A stretch of DNA of 54,544 nt from Gammaproteobacteria bacterium DTU037. Lineage in GTDB: Bacteria; Pseudomonadota; Gammaproteobacteria; Pseudomonadales; Pseudomonadaceae. This document shows, piece by piece, positions 1-9,859 of this stretch. The stretch's first letter is position 1. Every line of letters starts with the position of its first letter. The notes under the pieces are model-generated. The model saw nothing but the letters and a program-made list of their open reading frames with translations, searched no databases and was not told where the DNA came from. Location of the stretch: contig LFRZ01000114.1 in NCBI GenBank assembly GCA_001513025.1, positions 1,624 through 56,167 on the forward strand, in the 5' to 3' direction. The position numbers and the translations under genes are program-made.

Positions 1-480
1 CAAAAGTCGGACAGTCTTTGGTTGCACGATAGCAGTATTGAGCAAGTGCAGATTCCATTGCGCACGGACCGTATTGATGATGTTGATGTGTTACGGGTGC
101 TACGCAGTATTGCCAGCGCTAAGCAAAAAGGTAACGTGCTGATGCATTGTAAACATGGGCAAAATCGTACTGGCTTGATTGCTGCAATGTATCGCATCGT
201 CTTTGAAGGATGGAGTAAAGCAGATGCTATGGCTGAAATGCAGCAAGGGTATGGTGGCGAAGCGCGTATGGCAGGTGCAACCCGTTATTTAGAGAATGTC
301 GATGTGGATGCCATCAAGCAGGCGTTGGCCAGCGGTGCCTGCAGTACTCAAACTTTAGCGTGGTGTCAGGTCGCACAGTGGGTTGCAAAGCGTACCGCTG
401 ATATATTCAAGGGCAGTGCAAAACACAGTGCGACATGGGTCGAGCAGCGGGAGAGTGCGTTGACTCCCGCAGGCATTTAG
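1..480 (+). CDS. dual-specificity protein phosphatase family protein, 5' truncated
   Basis: The reading frame is open from base 1, so the gene starts outside the window; a TTG at 22 is in frame but is probably internal. The residues HCKHGQNRTG, with the cysteine codon at 148-150, form the CX5R active-site loop of cysteine-dependent phosphatases of the dual-specificity/tyrosine class. An acidic stretch with Asp residues lies upstream of it and could hold the general acid. The visible part is about 159 residues and ends at TAG. The substrate cannot be told from sequence; small bacterial members act on phosphoproteins or on small phosphorylated molecules. The next gene is convergent, with a hairpin between them. 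The family call is good; the biological role is unknown. Confidence 0.8.
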   Translation, partial: QKSDSLWLHDSSIEQVQIPLRTDRIDDVDVLRVLRSIASAKQKGNVLMHCKHGQNRTGLIAAMYRIVFEGWSKADAMAEMQQGYGGEARMAGATRYLENVDVDAIKQALASGACSTQTLAWCQVAQWVAKRTADIFKGSAKHSATWVEQRESALTPAGI

Positions 481-485
481 CGGCA

Positions 486-514
486 ATCACGCTAAGTGGT
501 TAACTTCGCGTGAT
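486..514. terminator. hairpin between convergent genes
   Basis: ATCACGC (486-492) pairs with GCGTGAT (508-514), and inside it AAGT (494-497) pairs with ACTT (503-506). The hairpin lies between the phosphatase stop and the 3' end of the leftward acylase gene. No strong T-run follows on either strand, so terminator function is inferred. Confidence 0.45.
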
Positions 515-525
515 GATCTTGGCGT

Positions 526-2913
526 TTATTGCGGCAGTAAACGTAAGGTGCTGTGCGTATTTTGTTTAACATCTTCCTTGCCGAGGTGCTGCGGAAAGTA
601 CTGCCCTTGCATATAAGCTTCGGCTTGATCGGCATAGTGGCGATCGAAAGGCACACCACTTTGCCCCAAAGGGTTGATGCCCAATGATTTCCCCGGTGCA
701 GCAAAGTCGATAATACGCCGGGTCGAGGGGCCGTATTGCACCGCCCAAGGCGCACTAGCATAGCCCGCGGAGAAGTTGTTCGGCACCTCATGGCCACCGG
801 GAGCGGCAAAACTGCCAATATTGAGCAGCGTATCTAAGGGGGCTTGCTGAGCCAATGGATGTTTGTGGGTCAGCGTATGCGCAGAGCCCCATAGCCAGTC
901 GTTGGGATCAACGCCAAAGGTGGTACGCAAATGCAGTAGCGTGGCTTGCCAGGCTTGGGCCACCACCTGTTGCCGGGTCTGCTGTACGCCGTTGTTATGC
1001 TGATGCCACCAAGGTGAGTGCGGATCGGCGGCTAACAAAGGTAGGGCACTATCGATAATCCGCGTATTGAGCAGGTTATTAAAAACGCTGTCACCCAGTT
1101 CGTCGAGCATGGCGGCCTGCAGTAGCTGATAAGTGAACTCAGTAAAAATTGTCGGTAGATAGCTTTTGATCGAGTAATCGCCCGGCCACGCGCTGAGCTG
1201 CTGAATCAATTGTTTCTCTTCAGTACCGCGTGCAATGCTGCGTAAATCCTCAAGCAAAGGGCTGAGTAAGCGCTGTGCATAACCACTACGATCACCCTGC
1301 TGTACGGCTTGGCTGTTTTGTGTGTCCCATTTGACGTCAGTTTGGCTAATTTGCTCAATCAGCTCGGCACCGCGATCCGCTAAGTTGTAGTAACCGGGTA
1401 AAGGTACTTTCTTCGGTGAAGCGGGTAAAAAATTGGCCGAAACAATATAACCACGAGCGGGGTTTTCTTCTTGAGGATTTGCGCTAAAAGGATAAAAACC
1501 GTATTTTTTGCTGTTGGCTGCTTGGCTATCCAGAATAAACGACGGTTGTGCAGATTTATCACGAATCGGCATTTTCGCTGCTGCCCACCAGCCAATATCA
1601 CCTTGGACATTGGCCCAGACAATATTAAGACCGGGGGCATGGATTTTACTGGATGCTTGGCGCGCTTTATCCAACGTATTGGCACGATTGAGTTCGTAGA
1701 AGGCATCAAGAATAGGGTTCTCTGTTTCCAAGAACGCCCACCACATGGCAATCGGTGTATCACTGCTTTGGTCTTTTAAAATATCACTAATAATCGGGCC
1801 GTAGGCCGAGTTATAAAGGGTTAATTGCTGCGGATCTTGGCCTTTAATCGCAATCCATTGGGTTTGACTATCAAGGGTTTGCCACTGATTGTTTTGCCAT
1901 ACTTGTTGCGGGTCTTCCGGGTTTCTTTTTAACGCAATCAGGTCCAAGTCATCATTTTGGAACATGGTAATCGACCAGCCAAATTCTTGGTTATGACCCA
2001 GCAGAGCAAAAGGGTTGAGTGCTTGGAATTGGCCGTAGAGTTCAAAGTTAGGCGCTTGTAAATGAGCTTCATACCACACCGCCGGCACTGAGAAATTGAT
2101 ATGAGGATCACCGGCTAAAAGAGGCTTGCCGCTGGCTGTTTTTGAACCATTGAGTACCCAAGCATTACTGCCTTCAAATTGAGGTAGACCTGCGTTAAAT
2201 AGGGCTTCTTGGCTGAGCTGCGCCAAGCTGTGCAGCTGTGACCAGTCTGCGCCAGTCAGAGAGGCTTGCGGCAGCGCACCGGCACTGGGTGTCTTGAGAT
2301 CAAAAATAGTTAAATAGTCTTCGCCTAGCTCTTGGCGAATATAGCTCAGGGTCGGCTCAGTACGAAACGCAGCAGCAAAGCTATAGGCTAAATAGCCGGC
2401 AATGCTGACGGTGTCTTCCATGGTATAGGGGCGTGGGCTGATCCCGAGTAAATCGAACTCTAGCGGTTTTGCGCCTTGGGCTTGGTATTGATTAATCCCG
2501 TCTAAATAAGCCAGTAGAGCTTGCGCTGGCGCACTGTCTAGATCAATTTTTTGTACATATTGCTGGGCATGTTGATGCAGACGTAAGGTGCGGAATAAAC
2601 GGTCCATTTTCACCGCTTTTTCACCGAGGATTTCCGACAACTCACCACGGGCTAAACGACGCATAATTTCCATTTGGAACAGGCGGTCTTGGGCGTGCAC
2701 GTAACCGAGTGCGCGATAGGCATCCAATTCAGTTTGCGCCTGAATATGCGGCACGCCGCGCTCATCGTAATGCACCTCAACCGCCGCGCTGAGCTGAGTT
2801 AAATGCAGATCTCCAGAGCGTTGTGGCAGTTTTTCTTGCACATACCAAGTGGCGGCCAGAGCAATACATGCAACCAGCGCAGAGCAAAAAATAAAAAAGC
2901 GTTTCATTGTCAT
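526..2913 (-). CDS. penicillin acylase family protein (possible acyl-homoserine lactone acylase)
   Basis: This is a 795-residue Ntn-hydrolase of the penicillin/AHL acylase family. An N-terminal hydrophobic segment (about residues 5-22) fits a signal peptide or anchor, so the enzyme should act in the periplasm. In this family the precursor is cut into alpha and beta chains before a Ser that becomes the N-terminal nucleophile; GSNAW at 248-252 places it at Ser249. Length matches QuiP/PvdQ-type acylases of Pseudomonas (roughly 760-850 residues). Two start codons are possible, ATG at 2913 and ATG at 2907, both behind an AGG. Substrates could be acyl-homoserine lactones, other N-acyl compounds or beta-lactams; sequence alone does not decide. 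It is transcribed alone, convergent with the phosphatase gene. Confidence 0.88.
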   Translation of the reverse strand: MTMKRFFIFCSALVACIALAATWYVQEKLPQRSGDLHLTQLSAAVEVHYDERGVPHIQAQTELDAYRALGYVHAQDRLFQMEIMRRLARGELSEILGEKAVKMDRLFRTLRLHQHAQQYVQKIDLDSAPAQALLAYLDGINQYQAQGAKPLEFDLLGISPRPYTMEDTVSIAGYLAYSFAAAFRTEPTLSYIRQELGEDYLTIFDLKTPSAGALPQASLTGADWSQLHSLAQLSQEALFNAGLPQFEGSNAWVLNGSKTASGKPLLAGDPHINFSVPAVWYEAHLQAPNFELYGQFQALNPFALLGHNQEFGWSITMFQNDDLDLIALKRNPEDPQQVWQNNQWQTLDSQTQWIAIKGQDPQQLTLYNSAYGPIISDILKDQSSDTPIAMWWAFLETENPILDAFYELNRANTLDKARQASSKIHAPGLNIVWANVQGDIGWWAAAKMPIRDKSAQPSFILDSQAANSKKYGFYPFSANPQEENPARGYIVSANFLPASPKKVPLPGYYNLADRGAELIEQISQTDVKWDTQNSQAVQQGDRSGYAQRLLSPLLEDLRSIARGTEEKQLIQQLSAWPGDYSIKSYLPTIFTEFTYQLLQAAMLDELGDSVFNNLLNTRIIDSALPLLAADPHSPWWHQHNNGVQQTRQQVVAQAWQATLLHLRTTFGVDPNDWLWGSAHTLTHKHPLAQQAPLDTLLNIGSFAAPGGHEVPNNFSAGYASAPWAVQYGPSTRRIIDFAAPGKSLGINPLGQSGVPFDRHYADQAEAYMQGQYFPQHLGKEDVKQNTHSTLRLLPQ

Positions 2914-3034
2914 TAAGCCTGTGTAAAAGCATAAATACTAAGTGCTAGCGTTAAACACTGCATAAGATTGGTATATATAACGGCGTAGTTAAAAGTGCCT
3001 GTACACAGTTGTCAAACTTTTCTAAACGATCCGT

Positions 3035-3817
3035 TTAATTTTTCCAAGCAAATAAGCGCTGTACGTTACTGCTAGTGTGTGCGGCAAACGCTTGGCTGGA
3101 GACACCATAAATCTGCGCTAGATGCTGGCAAATACGCGGTAACTGTTCGGGGCTATTGCGTTGCCCGGCTAACCACTGGGGCGGCATATCTGGGCTGTCG
3201 GTTTCTAATGCAATGCTCTCGATGGGTAGCCGCTTTAATACGGCTTGTAAACGCGTGGCACGAGGCCAGGTCGCGGCACCGCCAAAACCCAGTAGAAAGC
3301 CCAGCTTGATATATTCTCGTGCTTCTTCATAACTGCCAGAAAAGGCATGAATAATCCCGCCCCGGGTTAACTTAGCCTGTTTTAAGAGCGCTGTGACCTG
3401 AGCATTGGCGCGCCGCGCATGAATAATCACCGGCAGGGTAAAGTGTGTGGCTAGAGCAAGTTGTTGCTCGAACAAATGAATTTGTTGTTGCACATCCAGC
3501 TCTTTTAAGAAGAAATCTAAACCTATTTCACCAATGGCACACAGCTTGGGATGCGTGGCATAGCGCTTGATTTGCTCGCTAAGTGCCTGAATATCGCTGT
3601 CTTGATGCTCTGTGAGAAAGTAGGGGTGCAAGCCAAAAGCTGCATAGAGCCCAGGGGTCTGTTCGACCGTATGCCACACGCGTGGCCAATGTTGACGAGT
3701 GACGCCCACCACCAGCATTTTCTTGACTCCTAGCGCTTGGCTGCGGGCAATCACCGCTTCACGATCATGATCAAAGGCGGGGAAGTCCAGATGACAGTGG
3801 CTATCAATCAATAACAT
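3035..3817 (-). CDS. TatD family metal-dependent hydrolase
   Basis: The 260-residue protein is a TIM-barrel metallo-hydrolase of the TatD family; members act as 3'-5' DNA exonucleases or deoxyribonucleases. Metal-ligand motifs appear in order: DSHCHLD near the N-terminus, GEIGLDFF, a VIIHAR strand, HAFSGS, and ETDSPDMPP near the C-terminus. The longest frame begins at a TTG at 3832, but the ATG at 3817 has a GGAG six bases upstream and puts DSHCHLD at residues 5-11, as usual, so I choose 3817. It may be closer to the YjjV branch than to TatD itself. It lies downstream of prfC on the same strand, separated from it by a terminator-like hairpin. Confidence 0.9.
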   Translation of the reverse strand: MLLIDSHCHLDFPAFDHDREAVIARSQALGVKKMLVVGVTRQHWPRVWHTVEQTPGLYAAFGLHPYFLTEHQDSDIQALSEQIKRYATHPKLCAIGEIGLDFFLKELDVQQQIHLFEQQLALATHFTLPVIIHARRANAQVTALLKQAKLTRGGIIHAFSGSYEEAREYIKLGFLLGFGGAATWPRATRLQAVLKRLPIESIALETDSPDMPPQWLAGQRNSPEQLPRICQHLAQIYGVSSQAFAAHTSSNVQRLFAWKN

Positions 3818-3832
3818 GCGCAGCTCCAACAA

Positions 3833-3860
3833 AAAAGCGCAGGTTTGGCCTGCGCTTTTA
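3833..3860 (-). terminator. Rho-independent terminator after prfC
   Basis: GCGCAGG (3837-3843) pairs with CCTGCGC (3849-3855) around a five-base loop, flanked by A4 and T4. Read leftward, the stem is followed by six Ts, so it fits termination of prfC. It sits just upstream of the tatD ribosome binding site, so tatD may depend on readthrough. Confidence 0.8.
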
Positions 3861-3897
3861 GGGTGAGAGGAATACCGGTCAGTTTAGCCCCGCGCGT

Positions 3898-5481
3898 TTA
3901 GTGGTGTTCGCGGGTGGCTAAGAACTTAATATCCGGCCAGCGTTCTTCCATCAAGCTTAAATTGACTCGAGTGGGGGCAAGGTAAGTCAGGTGCCCACCG
4001 CCATCAACCGATAGATTATCGTGCGCTTTGTTTTTAAACTCTTCGAGTTTTTTCTTATTGTCACACTCAATCCAGCGCGCTGACCACACGTTAATCGCTT
4101 CGTAAATGCACTCCACTTTGTATTCTTCTTTGAGACGACTGGCGACTACATCAAACTGCAGCACACCAATGGCACCGAGAATAATGTCGTTGTTGCGCTC
4201 AGGGAAGAATACTTGTGTGGCACCTTCTTCGGCCAGCTCTTGCAGACCTTGGCGCAGTTGCTTAGCACGCAATGGGTCAGCCAAACGGACACGACGGAAC
4301 AGTTCCGGGGCAAAGTGTGGAATACCAGTAAAGGACAAATCTTCACCGTCAGTGAAGGTGTCACCAATTTGAATGGTGCCGTGGTTATGCAGACCAATAA
4401 TATCGCCGGCATAGGCTTCTTCAAGGCGCTCACGTTCGCTGGAGAAAAAGGTCAGCGCATCGGTAATGCGAATATCTTTGTTGGTGCGCGCATGGCGCAT
4501 TTTCATGCCTTGCTCATATTTACCCGAGCATACCCGCATAAAGGCAATCCGATCGCGGTGGCGCGGATCCATATTGGCTTGGATTTTAAACACAAAGCCG
4601 CTGAAAGTTTCTTCGCTGGGCAGTATTTCGCGCTCATTGGCCATACGCGGCTGTGGCGCTGGCGCCCAGTTCACAAAGGCATCCAGTACGTGGTCAACCC
4701 CGAAGTTGCCCAATGCCGTACCAAAAAACACCGGTGTCATTTTGCCTTTAAGGAACTCTGCACGGTCAAACTCATGGCAAGCGCCTTGTACCAGTTCGAG
4801 GTCTTCGACAAATTTCTCGTATAGGTCTCCGATATGCGCACGGGCTTCGGCGCTGTCGAGGCCTTTAATCAGTTTTGCATCGGTGCGTTCATGGCCATGA
4901 CCTGGGGTGTACACATAAATCACATCATCGGTGAGGTGATACACGCCTTTAAATTCACGGTAGCAGCCAATCGGCCAGGTGATGGGCGCGGCTTTTAGAC
5001 CGAGTACCGCTTCAATTTCATCGAGTAATTCAATCGGATCGCGAATATCACGGTCTAATTTATTGATGAAACTGATGATTGGCGTATCGCGCATACGACA
5101 CACATTCATCAAGGCGATGGTGCGTGGTTCAACCCCTTTACCGCCGTCAATCATCATCAAGGCACTGTCGACCGCGGTGAGCGTACGGTAAGTGTCTTCG
5201 GAGAAGTCTTCGTGACCTGGAGTGTCGAGCAGGTTGACCATGTGTTTGCGGTAAGGGAATTGCATCACCGAGGTGGTAATCGAAATACCGCGTTGTTGCT
5301 CCATAGCCATCCAGTCTGAGGTGGCATGGCGGTCAGATTTACGCGATTTAACCGTACCCGCAACAGAAATGGCCTGTCCCATCAGCAATAAGCGTTCGGT
5401 AATGGTGGTTTTACCGGCGTCCGGGTGGGCAATAATAGCGAACGTACGACGTTTCGCAACTTCGGCAGCCTGTTTGCTCAT
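3898..5481 (-). CDS. prfC: peptide chain release factor 3 (RF3)
   Basis: This is a 527-residue translational GTPase, the usual RF3 length. RF3 removes RF1 or RF2 from the ribosome after peptide release, using GTP. The G-domain motifs are clear: P-loop AHPDAGKTT near residue 18, RGISITTS (switch I), DTPGHEDF (G3) and NKLD (G4). The RF3-specific C-terminal part is complete. The start is ATG at 5481 with a GAGG about ten bases upstream. The gene is followed leftward by a strong terminator. Identity is secure because EF-G and other paralogues differ in length and in the switch regions. Confidence 0.97.
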   Translation of the reverse strand: MSKQAAEVAKRRTFAIIAHPDAGKTTITERLLLMGQAISVAGTVKSRKSDRHATSDWMAMEQQRGISITTSVMQFPYRKHMVNLLDTPGHEDFSEDTYRTLTAVDSALMMIDGGKGVEPRTIALMNVCRMRDTPIISFINKLDRDIRDPIELLDEIEAVLGLKAAPITWPIGCYREFKGVYHLTDDVIYVYTPGHGHERTDAKLIKGLDSAEARAHIGDLYEKFVEDLELVQGACHEFDRAEFLKGKMTPVFFGTALGNFGVDHVLDAFVNWAPAPQPRMANEREILPSEETFSGFVFKIQANMDPRHRDRIAFMRVCSGKYEQGMKMRHARTNKDIRITDALTFFSSERERLEEAYAGDIIGLHNHGTIQIGDTFTDGEDLSFTGIPHFAPELFRRVRLADPLRAKQLRQGLQELAEEGATQVFFPERNNDIILGAIGVLQFDVVASRLKEEYKVECIYEAINVWSARWIECDNKKKLEEFKNKAHDNLSVDGGGHLTYLAPTRVNLSLMEERWPDIKFLATREHH

Positions 5482-5700
5482 GCTGATAGCGCCTCAAAAT
5501 CAAAAGATCAAAAATTAGCCGGCAATTATAGCGGACTTCCCTGCTAAGGTGGAAATAGGCGTGTTTAATCAGCAATTAAATGCGGTTCGTGCGCAAACCC
5601 GCAGCGTTGCGAGCCGGTTGGGTTAGAATAGCCTGCTGGTCTGCGCGCTGCAGCTGTATCTGTTGTGCACAGTGCTTATTTTTTTTCGGCAAGGTTACCT

Positions 5701-7536
5701 ATGGCTTGGTTTGATTGGTTTGAGCGGCGGATTGATCCTTATCCTGAACAACCGCTGGTTGTGAAACAGCTGACAATGGGCCATTTTATTCGGGCCTGTG
5801 CCCGTGGTGCGGGACCTTGGTTGTTGCTGTTAGTGTTGTTCAACGCAGGTCTTGGCGTATTTGAAGCCGTGTTGTTTCAAATGATGGGCTTGATTGTGGA
5901 TTGGCTGAATCAATACGGCCCAGCGCAATTATGGGCAGAGAAAAGCACGCCGCTGCTGGCGATGCTGACGCTGATTGTGTTGAGCCCCTTGTGGGTATTG
6001 CTGGCCAGTAATGTGCGCTTTCAAACCCTGCAGGGTGTGCTACCGATGCGCTTGCGTTGGCAATTTCATCAGCTGCTGCTCAGCCAAAGCATGCAGTTTT
6101 ACCAAGATGAGTTTGCTGGGCGCATTTCTGCCAAAGTGATGCAAACCGCATTAGCGGTACGCGACACCATTATGATTTGCGCAGAAATGCTGGTCTATGT
6201 GCTGATTTACTTTCTCACTACCGCGGTGATTTTGCTCAGTTTTGATGCGTGGCTGTTGTTGCCTTTTGTCGCATGGCTGCTGATTTTTGGCATTGTTTTA
6301 CGCATCTTTGTACCGCGTATGGCGAAATTGGCCAGTGATCAGGCGGATGCTCGTTCGATGATGACTGGGCGTATTACCGATGCCTATTCCAATATTGCTA
6401 CAGTAAAACTGTTCTCCCATGGTGGCCGTGAAGCCGGCTATGCCAAGCAAGCCATGCAAGAGTTTATGGGCACAGTGCATGCGCAAATGCGTTGGGTTAC
6501 TTATTTGGAGTTGCTGAATCACACGCTAAATATGCTGTTGGTTGGCGGCACCGCAGCCTTGAGTTTGTATTTGTGGCAGCAGGATTTAATTGGCGTCGGT
6601 GCGGTGGCGGCTGCTATTGCCATGGCGCTGCGTCTGATTGGCTTATCTCATTGGATTATGTGGGAAGCCACTATGCTGTTTGAGAATCTGGGTACTGCGC
6701 AAGATGGGATGAATACCATCAGTACACCAGTCAAACTTTTAGATGCACCGGATGCCACTGAGCTGAAGGTGCCGCGGGGTGAGATTGAGTTTAAGCAGCT
6801 GTGTTTTCACTACCGTAACGGTCAGCCGCTGATGAGCGACTTTAATCTACATATTAAAGCCGGCGAGAAAATTGGTTTAGTCGGGCGCTCCGGTGCGGGT
6901 AAATCCACCTTGGTTAATATTTTGCTGCGCTTTTATGATCTGCACAGCGGTCAAATCCTGATTGATGGTCAAGATATTGCCAAAGTGACTCAGCAATCCT
7001 TGCGTCAGCATATCGGTATGGTCACTCAAGATACCTCCTTAATGCACCGTTCAGTGCGCGATAATGTGGTGTATGGCCGGCCAGATGCCACTGAAGAGGA
7101 GTTGCTGCAAGCCATAGCGCGAGCACAAGCGGCCGAGTTTATTCCCTCACTATCGGATGCCGAAGGACGGACCGGCTTAGATGCACATGTTGGTGACCGC
7201 GGCGTTAAACTGTCTGGCGGGCAACGCCAGCGCATTGCTATTGCCCGAGTGATGCTCAAAGATGCGCCCATTCTATTGCTGGATGAAGCCACCAGCGCTT
7301 TGGACTCTGAAGTGGAAGTGGCCATTCAAGAAAGCCTGTATGAGTTAATGGCAGATAAAACCGTGATTGCCATCGCTCACCGTTTATCCACCATTGCTGC
7401 TATGGATCGTTTGGTGGTGATGGATAAAGGGCGGATTGTTGAAGTGGGCAGCCACTCAGAGTTATTGGCGAAAAATGGTCTTTATGCGCGCTTATGGAAT
7501 CGTCAGTCAGGTGGCTTTTTAGGTGGTGAAGAATAA
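5701..7536 (+). CDS. ABC transporter, fused permease and ATP-binding protein
   Basis: The 611-residue protein joins an N-terminal type-1 exporter membrane domain (about residues 30-330, several hydrophobic helices) to a C-terminal nucleotide-binding domain. In the latter I see Walker A GRSGAGKST (about 393-401), signature LSGGQRQR (about 504), Walker B ILLLDEATSALD (about 523-534) and the H-loop AHRLST (about 560). Such half-transporters dimerise in the inner membrane and export lipids, peptides or drugs. A longer frame starts at a TTG at 5665, but the ATG at 5701 has AAGG six bases upstream and fits the family. The gene appears to be transcribed alone; the substrate is not predictable. Confidence 0.92.
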   Translation: MAWFDWFERRIDPYPEQPLVVKQLTMGHFIRACARGAGPWLLLLVLFNAGLGVFEAVLFQMMGLIVDWLNQYGPAQLWAEKSTPLLAMLTLIVLSPLWVLLASNVRFQTLQGVLPMRLRWQFHQLLLSQSMQFYQDEFAGRISAKVMQTALAVRDTIMICAEMLVYVLIYFLTTAVILLSFDAWLLLPFVAWLLIFGIVLRIFVPRMAKLASDQADARSMMTGRITDAYSNIATVKLFSHGGREAGYAKQAMQEFMGTVHAQMRWVTYLELLNHTLNMLLVGGTAALSLYLWQQDLIGVGAVAAAIAMALRLIGLSHWIMWEATMLFENLGTAQDGMNTISTPVKLLDAPDATELKVPRGEIEFKQLCFHYRNGQPLMSDFNLHIKAGEKIGLVGRSGAGKSTLVNILLRFYDLHSGQILIDGQDIAKVTQQSLRQHIGMVTQDTSLMHRSVRDNVVYGRPDATEEELLQAIARAQAAEFIPSLSDAEGRTGLDAHVGDRGVKLSGGQRQRIAIARVMLKDAPILLLDEATSALDSEVEVAIQESLYELMADKTVIAIAHRLSTIAAMDRLVVMDKGRIVEVGSHSELLAKNGLYARLWNRQSGGFLGGEE

Positions 7537-7563
7537 AGGTGCAGCCTTGTATGCTGGGTAAAA

Positions 7564-7602
7564 TACTGCGGTTACAGCGGGTCGAGAGCTGTAACCGCAG
7601 TA
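7564..7602 (-). terminator. long perfect hairpin terminator between the ABC gene and zigA
   Basis: TACTGCGGTTACAGC (7564-7578) and its exact complement at 7588-7602 form a 15-bp stem with a nine-base loop. Leftward it is followed by four Ts just after the zigA stop, so it best serves zigA. It may also stop rightward transcription from the ABC gene. Confidence 0.8.
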
Positions 7603-7605
7603 CCT

Positions 7606-8817
7606 TTACTCAACCCGTTGCAACAGGCCCGCTAGATTAAAAGGCTCGGGCAGTTGCCGCCAATGGCTTTCACCTAAGGCCAGCTCATCATCAGTGAGTA
7701 AGCAAGCGCTTAAGTCTGCTTGGAGCTGAGTAAAGTCGATATTTTGTCCAATAAAGACCAGTTCTTGGCGGCAGTCACCGACCTTGTCGTCCCAATGCGC
7801 TTGAATGGATTTTAAACTTTCCGCATCCTGTGGCCAGTCGGCAGGTGGCACACTGGCCCACCATTGACCGGCATAGCTGTAGCGCATCATGCCGCCAGCT
7901 TGTGACCAGCTCGCGACTAAATCAGGGCTGGGTGCCAACCAGAAATAGCCTTTGGAACGTAATAAGCGGCCATTGCGCCAGTCTTGATTTAAAAACTGAT
8001 GGAAGCGCTGGGCATGTAAAGGACGACGGGCCTGCCATGCATAAGAGGCAATGCCATACTCCTCACTTTCAGGCGTATGCTCACCGCGCATTTCCTTTAA
8101 CCAGCCTGGGGCTTGCGCTGCTTGCTCAAAATCAAAGGCGTGGGTATTTAAGACTTCAGACAGTGGAATATCGCCCATACGCATGGGTAAGATTTTGGCT
8201 TGGGTATTAAGCGCGCGCAAAATTGCTTGCAGCTCTTGGTAAGCCACTTGGCTGATTAAATCAGTTTTACTCACTAAAATCACATCAGCAAATTCAACTT
8301 GCTCAATCAGCAGATCAGTAATGGCACGCTCATCCTCTTCTTCGACACTCTGTTCGCGCTCACCAATCCATTGTGCGGCATGATAATCGGTTAAAAAATT
8401 CACCCCATCAACCACAGTGACCATGGTATCCAAGCGGGTGAGGTCGGATAAGCTGTGGCCGTTTTCATCGGTAAAGGTGAAGGTTTCTGCCACCGGCAAG
8501 GGTTCGGAAATACCTGTGGACTCAATCAATAAATAATCAAAGCGATTTTGTTGGGCCAAGGCTGCGACTTCTTTTAATAAATCCTCACGTAAGGTGCAGC
8601 AGATGCAACCATTGCTCATTTCAATTAACTGCTCTTCTGCGCGATTAAGTGTCACACCTTGCTGTACAGCGTCGGCGTCGAGATTGATTTCACTCATATC
8701 ATTAACGATAACAGCGACACGTAAGCCTTCGCGGTTTTTTAAAATATGATTAAGCAGTGTGGTTTTTCCAGCACCTAAAAAGCCAGATAAGACTGTGACG
8801 GGAAGCGGGTGAGACAT
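7606..8817 (-). CDS. zigA: CobW/ZigA family zinc-linked GTPase (metallochaperone)
   Basis: The 403-residue protein is a COG0523 G3E GTPase. Walker A is [14 protein letters not shown] at residues 11-24, and CICCTLRED carries the CXCC metal-binding motif typical of zinc chaperones such as ZigA and ZNG1; a C-terminal CobW domain follows. These proteins deliver zinc to client enzymes when zinc is scarce. The gene lies 66 bp downstream of folE2 on the same strand, behind a Zur-type palindrome, which supports a zinc role over cobalamin synthesis. An AGGAA lies six bases before the ATG. The symbol follows the Pseudomonas homologue; the exact paralogue is inferred. Confidence 0.85.
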   Translation of the reverse strand: MSHPLPVTVLSGFLGAGKTTLLNHILKNREGLRVAVIVNDMSEINLDADAVQQGVTLNRAEEQLIEMSNGCICCTLREDLLKEVAALAQQNRFDYLLIESTGISEPLPVAETFTFTDENGHSLSDLTRLDTMVTVVDGVNFLTDYHAAQWIGEREQSVEEEDERAITDLLIEQVEFADVILVSKTDLISQVAYQELQAILRALNTQAKILPMRMGDIPLSEVLNTHAFDFEQAAQAPGWLKEMRGEHTPESEEYGIASYAWQARRPLHAQRFHQFLNQDWRNGRLLRSKGYFWLAPSPDLVASWSQAGGMMRYSYAGQWWASVPPADWPQDAESLKSIQAHWDDKVGDCRQELVFIGQNIDFTQLQADLSACLLTDDELALGESHWRQLPEPFNLAGLLQRVE

Positions 8818-8883
8818 GGGTTGTTCCTTGGGTTAAGTCAAGCTGTGCCCTTGTTCGGGGGGCGCAGCAGTGCAGTGATGGGA

Positions 8884-9819
8884 TTAACGCGCTAGGGCGG
8901 CGCAGTCTGAGGCTTCATCTTGTTCGATTGAGGCCAGCGCATCGTGCGCATGCAAACTTTCTAAATGACGAGCGCTGGCTGAAAAGGCCTTGTAATGCCC
9001 GCTTAATGCCTGTTGCAGGCGTCGCACTGCATCTTCGACAAAGATTAAATTTTGGCCATTGAGACGGGCAAATTCTTGCTCATCAATGCGTTTGACCGCG
9101 GTTTGTAAAGGTGTGCTGAGAGCTGCTTCGATGCGATCAATGAGGGCGACTAAGGCAAACTGGGCTGCATCCTGTGGCACAGTCACTGTGACCGTGGCTT
9201 GGCTGCGTTGGCTGTGCGGCGTCGCAAAGCTGCCGTGCTCTTGTAGCCAGTGCGCCACCTGCTCAACACTGCACTGCTCAGTCGCAGCAAATGCTTGATT
9301 GAAGTGCTGGGCTAAAAGTTGACGGGCTAACGCAGCAGAGCAGGGGCAGGTAGAGGAATAGCCCACTTTCACTTCGGCGGTCAGTGTAAAACCTGCCGGT
9401 GACAGTTGCGCATGCAGTTGCACGGGATAGCTTTTCCAGCCGCCCAGCCCAGGGCTGAGCAGTGCAGGGCGCTTGAGTAACAGGTTAAAGCGCAGGATTA
9501 AGCGTGCCTGTGAGGCTTGTGCTTCTTGCTGGCCTTGAATGCCTTGCTCTAAGGTCGTTAGCAGGGAAGCGGGCGTTAGCGGTTGCAGTTCGGCCAGTTG
9601 GCTGAGCAGTTGATACAAGCGCGACATATGAATGCCTTTACTGTTAGCCGCGCCCATATCCACTTGAAAGCAAGCTTGGCTGCTCAAGGTGTTAAACAAA
9701 TGAGGTGGCTCTTGAGCCAAGCACAAGGGCAAATCAATAGCATCCATGCCGACCCAGTTGATGGGTGTGTGGATGTGGGTTTTTGAGTTTAAGGAAATAT
9801 CAGGTAGAGAGCGGGTCAT
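8884..9819 (-). CDS. folE2: GTP cyclohydrolase FolE2 (zinc-independent, type IB)
   Basis: The 311-residue protein is the type IB GTP cyclohydrolase, which makes dihydroneopterin triphosphate for folate without strict need for zinc. The active-site region SSTCPCSAAL in the second half holds the conserved metal-binding cysteine. The longest frame begins with a TTG at 9828; I prefer the ATG at 9819, although neither has a strong ribosome site. A perfect Zur-type palindrome is centred 34 bp upstream of the ATG. In many bacteria FolE2 replaces zinc-dependent FolE during zinc starvation, and the pairing with a CobW GTPase supports that here. Confidence 0.92.
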   Translation of the reverse strand: MTRSLPDISLNSKTHIHTPINWVGMDAIDLPLCLAQEPPHLFNTLSSQACFQVDMGAANSKGIHMSRLYQLLSQLAELQPLTPASLLTTLEQGIQGQQEAQASQARLILRFNLLLKRPALLSPGLGGWKSYPVQLHAQLSPAGFTLTAEVKVGYSSTCPCSAALARQLLAQHFNQAFAATEQCSVEQVAHWLQEHGSFATPHSQRSQATVTVTVPQDAAQFALVALIDRIEAALSTPLQTAVKRIDEQEFARLNGQNLIFVEDAVRRLQQALSGHYKAFSASARHLESLHAHDALASIEQDEASDCAALAR

Positions 9820-9846
9820 AGTGATCAAAGGCGTCGTTAAAAGTAC

Positions 9847-9859
9847 GTTATACTATAAC
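9847..9859. promoter_or_regulatory. Zur box upstream of folE2-zigA
   Basis: GTTATACTATAAC is a perfect palindrome around one central base and matches the core of the gammaproteobacterial Zur operator. It lies 28-40 bp upstream of the folE2 ATG, where a repressor would block the promoter. A half-site, TTATAAC, follows at 9871-9877. Zur itself is not encoded in this window. Confidence 0.8.

Noticed and set aside
1471-1779. Plus-strand frames of about 60-100 codons inside the acylase gene
   Set aside because: Antisense shadows without ribosome sites; the acylase reading frame is complete on the other strand.
4213-4824. 203-codon plus-strand frame inside prfC
   Set aside because: It lies wholly within prfC on the other strand, has no family motifs, and prfC is beyond doubt.
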